Source: Desulfovibrio intestinalis (GTDB taxonomy: Bacteria; Desulfobacterota; Desulfovibrionia; Desulfovibrionales; Desulfovibrionaceae). From it: a stretch of DNA of 64,000 nt. Under the pieces are notes generated by a model. That model was not told the DNA's origin and made no database searches. It was given only the letters and a program-made list of their open reading frames with translations. The stretch lies in the NCBI RefSeq assembly GCF_014202345.1, contig NZ_JACHGO010000011.1, forward strand, positions 1 through 64,000, read 5' to 3'. The number at the start of each line of letters is the position of its first letter. Position 1 is the stretch's first letter. The position numbers and the translations under genes were made by a program. Below, one piece after another: positions 57,667-64,000 of this stretch.

Positions 57667-58785
57667 ATGGAGTTGCTTATGTGTGAATCAGACATCAAGG
57701 AGATGCTTGCTTCGGTTGATGTGGCCATTGACGGCCCCCGCCCCTGGGATATCCAGGTTCACAATAATAAACTGTATGGCCGTGTTCTGCGCTTTGCCAA
57801 TCTTGGGCTGGGCGAGGCCTATATGGAGGGCTGGTGGGATTGCCAGGCCCTGGATCAGTTCTTCTGCCGGGTTTTGCGAGGAGGACTGGAAAAACGGTTC
57901 CGCTTCACCCTGCCTGTTCTGTTTGAAATCCTTTCGTACATGTTTCGTAATCTCCAAAGCCCTGAACGTGCGCACATGGTGGCAGTGCATCATTATGATT
58001 TTGGTAATGATGTTTTTGAAGCCATGCTCGATTCGTCCATGCAGTACAGCTGCGGCTTCTGGCAGGGGGTGAACACTCTGGAAGAAGCGCAACAGCAGAA
58101 GCTGGAAATGATTTGCCGCAAGCTGCATTTACAGCCCGGCATGCGTGTGCTTGACCTCGGATGCGGTTGGGGCGGGCTCGGAAACTATATGGCCCGCCAC
58201 TATGGCGTGAGTGTTACTGGCGTTACGGTGTCCAAAGCCCAGGTTCAGTATGCGCGCGAGCATAGCCAGGGCCTGGACGCACGCTGGCTGCTGCAGGATT
58301 ACAGATCATTGACGGGCAAATATGACCGCATTGTTTCGGTGGGCATGTTTGAGCATGTGGGGCACAAGAACTACGCCGTCTATATGGATACAGTGCGTAA
58401 GCTGCTGGCTCAAGACGGCCTTTTCTTGCTGCACACCATCGGGGCCAACGAACCGCACCATAGCGTTGATCCGTGGATAGAAAAGTATATTTTCAGAAAT
58501 GGTATCCTGCCCAGCATTTCCCTTTTGGGAAAATGTGAGGAAGGGCGCTTTGTGATGGAAGACTGGCACAATTTTGGTGCAGACTATGACAAAACTCTTG
58601 TGTGCTGGGCTGATAATTTTATCAGGGGACAAAAAGAAGGTAAGTTTGAGTGCAGTGAAGTGCAGAGCCGTATGTTTCTGTATTATCTGCTGAGTTGTGC
58701 GGGAGCATTCCGCGCCCGCGATCTGCAATTATGGCAGATTGTGTTGAGCCCAAAAGGTGTTGTGGGCGGGTATATTCGTCCCTGA
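57667..58785 (+). CDS. cfa: Cyclopropane-fatty-acyl-phospholipid synthase
   Basis: A 372-residue SAM-dependent enzyme that converts unsaturated acyl chains of membrane lipids to cyclopropane rings. The SAM site VLDLGCGWGGLGNYMA, the SVGMFEHVGHKNY motif (catalytic Glu/His), AHMVAVHHYDFGNDVFEAMLDSSMQYSCGFW and WHNFGADYDKTL are characteristic. Start at 57667 (AAGG upstream) or 57679 (GGAG upstream) cannot be settled. Cyclopropane lipids protect against acid and oxidative stress. Confidence 0.9.
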   Translation: MELLMCESDIKEMLASVDVAIDGPRPWDIQVHNNKLYGRVLRFANLGLGEAYMEGWWDCQALDQFFCRVLRGGLEKRFRFTLPVLFEILSYMFRNLQSPERAHMVAVHHYDFGNDVFEAMLDSSMQYSCGFWQGVNTLEEAQQQKLEMICRKLHLQPGMRVLDLGCGWGGLGNYMARHYGVSVTGVTVSKAQVQYAREHSQGLDARWLLQDYRSLTGKYDRIVSVGMFEHVGHKNYAVYMDTVRKLLAQDGLFLLHTIGANEPHHSVDPWIEKYIFRNGILPSISLLGKCEEGRFVMEDWHNFGADYDKTLVCWADNFIRGQKEGKFECSEVQSRMFLYYLLSCAGAFRARDLQLWQIVLSPKGVVGGYIRP

Positions 58786-58827
58786 GGCCGCTGGGCTGTC
58801 TGGTTATTATTCTTGCCTTGAAGAGAG

Positions 58828-58866
58828 GGCGGCGTTATGGCTTCTGCTGTCATAACGCCGCCTTTT
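58828..58866 (+). terminator. Terminator after cfa
   Basis: A perfect 12-bp stem GGCGGCGTTATG/CATAACGCCGCC (58828-58839 with 58851-58862) is followed by TTTTG. Confidence 0.85.
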
Positions 58867-58909
58867 GTCTTTTGCCTGTCGGCCCTTGTTTTGTAGCCAG
58901 GAGAGTGCC

Positions 58910-59692
58910 GTGAACGGAATTCTTGCATTCAAGTTGATTTTGACGCCCTTGCTGGTTTTGATCTGTATGCTTATCACCCGGCGGTGGGGAGCCTTTGTAG
59001 GGGGAGTGGCGGCTGGTTTGCCTGTGGTGTCTGGCCCGCTTTCCTTTTTTTTAACCCTTGAGCAAGGGGTGACATTTTCCGCGCACGCTTCGTACAGCAC
59101 ACTTCTTGGCATTGATGCCAACGGGCTGGCCGCTGTGGCCTATCCCTGGCTGGCCGTGCTGGGTGTACCCTGGTATCTGGCCATTGCCCTTTCGCTGGGC
59201 ATATACTTTTTGGGCGGCTGGCTTGTGCAGTTTTTTCCCTACTGGCCGTGGGCTGCCTTTGCGCTTTCCTTGCTGTCGCCCCTGCTGGTGTTGGTTTGTT
59301 TGCCCAGGCCAGGCATGCCAGCAACTGTTCCGCAACAGCGTTCGCACTGGTGGCTTATTGCGGTTCAAATGGCCTTTGGCTCGTTGCTGGTCTATGCCGT
59401 TACAGAGATTGCCCACTGGCTTGGCGCGGGCTGGAGCGGTGTGCTTATGTTCTTTCCCGTCATGATCTGCGCCATGGTACCCTTTATTCATGCCACGCAG
59501 GGGGCATGGGCCGTAGTGCGCATATACCGTGGGCTTATGGCCGGATGGTTCGGCTGTATTGCGTTTGCCGCCATTGTTATGGCTCTGGTTGAGCACACGC
59601 CGCTGTGGTTTTGCTATGTGTTGGCTACTGCTGCTGCTCTTGGGGCCAGTGCCTGTGTAACATTGGTGCAGAAACGCAAAAAGGCCGCCTGA
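58910..59692 (+). CDS. Polytopic membrane protein of unknown function
   Basis: Not recognised. The 260-residue product has about seven to eight hydrophobic helices, with an N-terminal segment ITRRWGAFVGGVAAGLPVVSGPLSFFL resembling a later TM pair, and a short basic C terminus QKRKKAA. The GTG at 58910 is chosen because AGGAGA precedes it and the hydrophobic sequence begins there. It is monocistronic, between the cfa terminator and its own terminator. A transporter or lipid-associated role cannot be distinguished. Confidence 0.7.
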   Translation: MNGILAFKLILTPLLVLICMLITRRWGAFVGGVAAGLPVVSGPLSFFLTLEQGVTFSAHASYSTLLGIDANGLAAVAYPWLAVLGVPWYLAIALSLGIYFLGGWLVQFFPYWPWAAFALSLLSPLLVLVCLPRPGMPATVPQQRSHWWLIAVQMAFGSLLVYAVTEIAHWLGAGWSGVLMFFPVMICAMVPFIHATQGAWAVVRIYRGLMAGWFGCIAFAAIVMALVEHTPLWFCYVLATAAALGASACVTLVQKRKKAA

Positions 59693-59713
59693 GTTTTACT
59701 GGCGGCCTTTTTT
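59680..59713 (+). terminator. Terminator overlapping the membrane-protein gene end
   Basis: AAAAGGCCGCC pairs with GGCGGCCTTTT around the TGA stop (59690-59692), followed by further T residues. Confidence 0.85.
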
Positions 59714-59929
59714 AGTGATTTTACAGGAAGGCGGGCGTATTTGGCGTGTGCTACTGGCTGCTTACGCCTGCATGTGCTGAATCATGCATCCGCTGGCTGC
59801 GTGCAGCCGTATTGCATTTGCCACCATTGAACCCGCTTAGCGGGCGTCTCTTTACCTTTAAGAGTGTGTACTCTCAAGGGTATGCAGCTCTGGCTCTGGT
59901 TTGCTGCCTGCCCGTTTTCTATGCATCTA

Positions 59930-60029
59930 GAGCAGAGTAACTTTGAAAATATGTATTTTCAAAGTTTAATACACGTGAACTCACGCCAGGTTACGGCACG
60001 TTGCGCTTTTGTGCAGCGTTAGAGCAGCT
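59930..60029 (-). repeat. Dispersed multi-hairpin repeat, copy I (H2 deleted)
   Basis: GAGCAGAGTAACTTTGAAA leads into H3 (59940-59950 with 59955-59965); H2 is missing, and then come a weakened H1 (CGTGCC/GGCGTG, minus strand) and CGCTGCAC of H0. The fabZ gene end at 60054 sits next to a further decayed GCTAA...TTTAGC inverted repeat. Confidence 0.75.
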
Positions 60030-60053
60030 AACCATTTTCAAAGCTAAAATGCT

Positions 60054-60521
60054 TTAGCCCTTGGGCCTGTCGCCAATGGCTGCGGTGATGAGCGCTTCTG
60101 CTGCCAGTTTTCCGTCCACAAAGGCGCGGGCTTCCATTTTGCAGAGCTTGAGCTTCATGCGCAGGTTGGAACATTCAAGTTCCAGGCGGTCGCCCGGCAC
60201 TACCTGCCGACGGAACTTCACGCCGTCCAGGCCGGTGAAAAGGAAAAGCTTGTCGTCCAGACTTTCCATTCCGGCAGTAGCCAGCAGGCCGCCTGTTTGG
60301 GCCAGAGCTTCAAGGATGAGCACGCCGGGCATGATGGGGGCATCGGGAAAGTGTCCCTGAAAAAACGGCTCATTGAATGTGACGTTTTTGTATGCCTTGA
60401 TGTGTGAACCCGTCACGCATTCCACCACTCTGTCCACCAGCAGAAAAGGGTAGCGGTGGGGCAGCAGGCGCAATATGCGCTGTATGTCCATGCTCTGGGT
60501 CTGAGGGGCTGATTCCTGCAT
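60054..60521 (-). CDS. fabZ: 3-hydroxyacyl-ACP dehydratase
   Basis: A 155-residue hot-dog-fold enzyme removing water from 3-hydroxyacyl-ACP in fatty-acid synthesis. The opening [20 protein letters not shown], catalytic His in [24 protein letters not shown] with the Glu, and [12 protein letters not shown] are canonical. AGGAGG precedes the ATG at 60521; an in-frame start 54 bp earlier lacks one. It stands downstream of skp on the same strand, as in lipid A/outer-membrane clusters, although a terminator separates them. Confidence 0.95.
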   Translation of the reverse strand: MQESAPQTQSMDIQRILRLLPHRYPFLLVDRVVECVTGSHIKAYKNVTFNEPFFQGHFPDAPIMPGVLILEALAQTGGLLATAGMESLDDKLFLFTGLDGVKFRRQVVPGDRLELECSNLRMKLKLCKMEARAFVDGKLAAEALITAAIGDRPKG

Positions 60522-60652
60522 GTGGCCTCCTGGGGCAGTTTGGCGTGGCGAGGGCAGCGGGCCGCCATTGACCACTGATATTCATGAAGCTTCAAGGGGG
60601 CATACCAGTCCAAAACCGAGCTCATACGTCCGGCCCGGTGGATGCCGCCAAA

Positions 60653-60686
60653 TAAAAAGCCTCCCGCCCCGTCAGGGTCGAGAGGC
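60653..60686 (-). terminator. Terminator after skp
   Basis: On the minus strand a GCCTC/GAGGC-anchored stem (60659-60686) with inner CCC/GGG pairing is followed by TTTTT. Confidence 0.8.
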
Positions 60687-60709
60687 CGTATCGTAATGCC
60701 GAAAAGCGG

Positions 60710-61255
60710 TTATTTTTTGCCGCTTTTGTCGTTCTTCTTTTCTTTGTAGAGCTTGTTCACTTCAGTGAGCACGTCCTGCGTCAGATCCATAGACTGATCG
60801 GCATACAGAACGCCGCCGGCGGTTACGTCGACAACAAAGTTAAAGCCCTTGGCGCGAGCCACTTCATAGGTGGCGCTGAAAACCAGGGTAACCATATCTT
60901 GACGCAGCTTCACTTCTTCCTGTTCAACCTTGCGCAGGAAGTTGCGGGTCTTCTGATCCAGATCCTGCTTGGAGCGGATGAATTCAAGCTTCTTTTCTTC
61001 GCTGACCTTGGGATTCTTGAGCGATTCAGCCTTTTTCTTCAGGGCCTCACCCTGCTTTTCAAGAGCTGAACGTTCTTTGCCAAATTTGTCTTCCATCAGC
61101 TTTTTGGCAGCTTCGGCGGGTTCACTCTGGGTGGCCACCGTTTGCATGTCTACAACGCCAATTTTGGCGGCGGGCACGGCATTGCTGTCAGCCGCAAAGG
61201 CCGTTCCGGCCAAGAGCATGCAGACCGCGAGGGTCATCATCAAAACCTTGCGCAT
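60710..61255 (-). CDS. skp: Periplasmic chaperone Skp/OmpH
   Basis: A 181-residue OmpH-family chaperone for outer-membrane proteins. A signal peptide of about 21 residues ends TAFA|ADS; a long coiled-coil region (about 45-130, KFGKERSALEKQGEALKKKAES... and QDLDQKTRNFLRK) forms the tentacle, and the final part ends in a basic KEKKNDKSGKK. AAGGAG precedes the ATG. It is encoded between an amidase and fabZ. Confidence 0.85.
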   Translation of the reverse strand: MRKVLMMTLAVCMLLAGTAFAADSNAVPAAKIGVVDMQTVATQSEPAEAAKKLMEDKFGKERSALEKQGEALKKKAESLKNPKVSEEKKLEFIRSKQDLDQKTRNFLRKVEQEEVKLRQDMVTLVFSATYEVARAKGFNFVVDVTAGGVLYADQSMDLTQDVLTEVNKLYKEKKNDKSGKK

Positions 61256-61462
61256 TTAAAGTACTCCTTCCCCGATTGCTGTTTTTATATCTCGTCCTTG
61301 CGGATTTGGGATGACCCTTGCGCCGTAAGAAACTGTATAATTGTGTGGAATTTGCGTCCCTTGTCCGCTTTGCACAAGCAGGTAGGGGGTGTTTACCGCA
61401 CCAGTGCAACTGAGCCTTATCTTTCTAATATGCTTATGCGGCACGCATTTCAAATCCCTGCA

Positions 61463-64000
61463 TCACATAGCACCAGCGCTTTCGGGCGTCAAGGAGTTCT
61501 GGGCTGTCCGTTTTTTTAACAGTCGATCCTTGTATGCAAGTATGCCTTCAGCCAGCCCTTCAGCCAGCGCCAGACGGTATTTGGCATTGGCGAGATTGCG
61601 TGCTTCATCGGCATGGGTGCAGTAACCAAGTTCTACAAGAACCGCTGGCATCTGCGCACCAAGAAGAACATGAAACGGTGCAGATTTGACGCCGTTATTG
61701 CGGACTGTATATTCGCGTTTCTTCAATCTAAAAAGAGTAAGTCTCTGAACATCTTGAGCAAGTTTGCGTGATTCATCAACTCTTGTATTCAGCATTACAT
61801 CGGCCAGCATCTTTTGCATGTCACCAAGGCGGTGATCGCTGCCCGTATTTTCTAAAGCTGCTACACGAGCTGAATCTGTATTTTCGGCCAGATCAAGGTA
61901 GTAGGTTTCAAAGCCGTTGACGGATTTGTCATCATTGGCGTTGACGTGAATGGACACAAAAAGATCTGCGCCTGCTGCGTTGGCCCTGGTTGTGCGTTCG
62001 CGAAGGGAAAGGCCGGTATCGTTGGTGCGGCTGTAAACGACTTCCACACCGTTGGCTTGCAGCAGCCGGCCAAGAGTTGTCGCCACGTCCAGAGTAATAA
62101 CGCGCTCAAGAATGCCATTGTGGCTGGTGCCGGGGTCGCGGCCGCCATGCCCGGCGTCAATGAAGACCGTGCGCACGGTAAGGCCCAGCTGGCGGGCCAT
62201 GTCATTGACGTGGCGCGGTTCGCTTGCGCTGGCATCCGCCTTGGGGGAGGCGTCCTGTTGGGCAAAGCCCGCGCTTGCGCCCTGGCGAGGCGGCAGGGGG
62301 GTACTTCCGGCCGCTACGCGCAAGATGATACGGCAGGGGTTGCTCTCCAACTGCGTATCAAAGCGCCGGACATCCCTGAAACTGAACTGCATTATGGCAC
62401 CGCCGCCTTTGCGGTCGCGCACGCGCACGGACTGCAACAGGCTGCCCTTTACAGTGACGCCCTGGCTTACATCCTTGACCACAGAAGCGTCTTCGAATTC
62501 AAGGTACAGGCTGGATGCCGCGCCTTTTTTGCCTTCTTCAAGCTTGGCGCGGTAGCGGGCCGGGGCCGAAAGATCCAGTACAATTTCTACGGAATTTTTA
62601 TTCAGGGAATTCCACGAGAGCATATGAACTTCGGGCGAAGTGTCGCGTGCAGAAGCCGCGCCGGATTTGGCACTTGCAGGGTCTGCATTTTCCGCCACGC
62701 CTGTAAGGCGCGCACGCATGGTTTTAGCCTGTGGCAGCATGTCGCCGTGTGAGTAGAGAGTGGCAATGGCGTCCAGCAATTCAAGGGCTTCGCCCGGCTG
62801 GTTCAGTCGGTCTGCGTCAATGGCGGCTGCCCGCAAAAGGGCGTCATCGGCCAGGGCGCTTTTGGGAAATTCCTGCGCGAGGCTCAGGTAAAGGTCGCGC
62901 GCCTGCCGGTATTCTGCCGCAAGGTGAGAGCAGTTGGCCAGAGATTCCTGGCTGGACGCTGCGCGAAAGAGCGCGCCGGGCGATATGGCCCAGTTCTTAC
63001 GGCTTTGATAGATAAGCAGAAACTCTGCCGCCAGTTCTTCCCACGGCTGCCTCCAGCAAGAGCGGATCTTGTCTGCGCTCAGGGCTTCCATATCGGATTT
63101 GGCTTTGCGGTAGCGGGGCAAAAGCTGATCCTGCGGCAAAAGAGCGGCTGGGGAAGCTGCCAGTTTGGAGGCGGGTGTGGTTTGCCCGGCAGTGGCAGAG
63201 GGGGCTTCATCTGAGCGCTTTTTGTCTTTGTCCTGCGTAGAAGCGGGCATTGCTGCCGAAGGAGAACTGTCTTCCACGGCGGGCTTGCTTTCCGCGGCGG
63301 CTATCTGCCGGGCTTCGGGCGCAGTGCGCCCTTGTGCCGAGGCTTGCAGGGTCTTTTCCAGAGCCAGAGCCTCGGGCAGCATGTCGCCCTTGGGGTATTG
63401 ACTTTTGATGCGGTTGAGTAGTTCGAGAGCACCCTTGTCGTCCTTGAACCAGGCGGCACGAAGTTTGGCCGCGTGGAAAAGAGCATCGTCAGCCAGGCGG
63501 CTGTCGGCATGGCGCAGAGCCACGGCCTCATAGCACTCTATGGCTTTGCGGGCATCTGCCTTGGCAAAGGAGCGGCGGGCCAGTTCTTCAAGGCTTTCTG
63601 CCGCGCGGAAAAGCGCCGCAGGGCGGTTGGGCCAGCCGGGGTCAGCATCGTAGATGGCACGAAATTCCGCAGCAAGCTTTTCCCACGGTTCACGCAGGTT
63701 GGCTCGCTTCACGTCCATGCGCAGGCTTTCGATTCCCGCCTTGGCGGTATCATAGCGCTTGGCAGTTGGCGGCAGGGAAGTGTAGCCGGTGTCATAGAAG
63801 AAAACCACCAGCAGGCAGAGGGCCAGCAAGAAAAACAGTGGCGGCGCAAGACGCTTTAAGCCGTGCCTTGGCTGGGTCATTGCCCCTGAGCCATGGGCAT
63901 TATCCGCAGGCCTGTCTTTGGGCCGCTGCTGAGGGCTTTTGGGTTGGGTCTTGGCTTGAGCGCCACCCTGGATTTGGGATGCTTTTGCTTTACTGGCCAC
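61463..64000 (-). CDS. N-acetylmuramoyl-L-alanine amidase with AMIN and TPR-like regions
   Basis: A zinc amidase that cuts stem peptides from peptidoglycan. The visible 845 residues have an N-terminal membrane anchor (about 52-68), two TPR-like helical blocks (about 75-210 and 300-430), an AMIN domain (about 455-560) and an Amidase_3 domain (about 605-830) with IDAGHGGRDPG, the SIHVNAN histidine region and VLVELGYCTHADEA catalytic Glu. The gene reads to the very edge, beginning with a possible GTG at 64000, so the true start may lie outside. Confidence 0.85.
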   Translation of the reverse strand: MASKAKASQIQGGAQAKTQPKSPQQRPKDRPADNAHGSGAMTQPRHGLKRLAPPLFFLLALCLLVVFFYDTGYTSLPPTAKRYDTAKAGIESLRMDVKRANLREPWEKLAAEFRAIYDADPGWPNRPAALFRAAESLEELARRSFAKADARKAIECYEAVALRHADSRLADDALFHAAKLRAAWFKDDKGALELLNRIKSQYPKGDMLPEALALEKTLQASAQGRTAPEARQIAAAESKPAVEDSSPSAAMPASTQDKDKKRSDEAPSATAGQTTPASKLAASPAALLPQDQLLPRYRKAKSDMEALSADKIRSCWRQPWEELAAEFLLIYQSRKNWAISPGALFRAASSQESLANCSHLAAEYRQARDLYLSLAQEFPKSALADDALLRAAAIDADRLNQPGEALELLDAIATLYSHGDMLPQAKTMRARLTGVAENADPASAKSGAASARDTSPEVHMLSWNSLNKNSVEIVLDLSAPARYRAKLEEGKKGAASSLYLEFEDASVVKDVSQGVTVKGSLLQSVRVRDRKGGGAIMQFSFRDVRRFDTQLESNPCRIILRVAAGSTPLPPRQGASAGFAQQDASPKADASASEPRHVNDMARQLGLTVRTVFIDAGHGGRDPGTSHNGILERVITLDVATTLGRLLQANGVEVVYSRTNDTGLSLRERTTRANAAGADLFVSIHVNANDDKSVNGFETYYLDLAENTDSARVAALENTGSDHRLGDMQKMLADVMLNTRVDESRKLAQDVQRLTLFRLKKREYTVRNNGVKSAPFHVLLGAQMPAVLVELGYCTHADEARNLANAKYRLALAEGLAEGILAYKDRLLKKRTAQNSLTPESAGAM

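Overview
The window looks like chromosome of an anaerobic, sulfate-reducer-like deltaproteobacterium, most probably Desulfovibrionaceae (Desulfovibrio sensu lato). The reasons are an orange-protein (ORP)-like operon of NifX-type proteins with ferredoxin-bearing MinD ATPases, a B12-dependent class II ribonucleotide reductase, a radical-SAM heme-degradation locus, an AmmeMemoRadiSam pair, a Gram-negative envelope (FabZ, Skp, TonB/ExbBD, heptose phosphatase) and flagella (FliM). The genus is inference; no sulfate-reduction gene lies in the window. There is no prophage, transposase, integrase or CRISPR array. Coding density is normal apart from several structured intergenic stretches.

Layout: 0.3-3.3 kb, a leftward operon (TauE/SafE permease, YitT protein, amidohydrolase). 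3.5-7.4 kb, pyrB-pyrC behind what looks like a translationally controlled attenuator, then a succinate-semialdehyde-type dehydrogenase. 7.7-8.7 kb, a Memo-like protein. 8.7-9.7 kb, a gene-free stretch with direct repeats and hairpins. 9.8-13.8 kb, the ORP-like operon followed by a DUF134-NifX fusion regulator. 14-17.6 kb, a TetR regulator convergent with a P-type cation ATPase. 18.4-20.3 kb, a MATE exporter and a DtxR-type regulator. 20.8-30.3 kb, a ten-gene leftward locus for anaerobic heme acquisition and breakdown: HutW-like radical SAM enzyme, TonB-dependent receptor, ECF S, T and fused A1A2 components, HutX, flavodoxin, ExbB, ExbD, TonB. 30.8-38.4 kb, an SLC13/RCK permease, DUF1641 protein with a sulfide:quinone-oxidoreductase-like flavoprotein, a PAS-GGDEF protein and an AhpD-like protein. 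39.1-39.3 kb, tRNA-His and tRNA-Pro. 39.5-49.7 kb, housekeeping and corrinoid genes (murA, BON lipoprotein, GNAT, cobO, AmmeMemoRadiSam radical SAM enzyme, Gly/Pro/Gln-rich secreted protein, purM, yccF, gmhB, fliM). 49.8-64 kb, a RACo-like activator, an Rsm22 methyltransferase with an RS/RD-repeat tail, nrdJ, a DUF457 hydrolase, cfa, a membrane protein, fabZ, skp and a cell-wall amidase running to the window edge.

Working together: in the heme locus the receptor is energised by the adjacent TonB-ExbBD, an ECF module could replace the usual HmuTUV importer, HutX would carry heme in the cytoplasm, and the HutW-like enzyme with its flavodoxin would open the ring without oxygen. A DtxR-family regulator sits beside the locus, and operator-like sites overlap its putative promoter. 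Corrinoid supply (cobO) fits the B12-dependent NrdJ and the RACo-like activator.

The most unexpected feature is a dispersed intergenic repeat of about 110-125 bp built from up to four consecutive hairpins. Copies or remnants lie at about 0.1, 7.6, 20.4, 22.8, 57.5 and 60.0 kb, with single-hairpin relatives at 14.8 and 33.0 kb. Stem sequences differ between copies while pairing is kept, and one copy supplies the last codons and stop of the flavodoxin gene.
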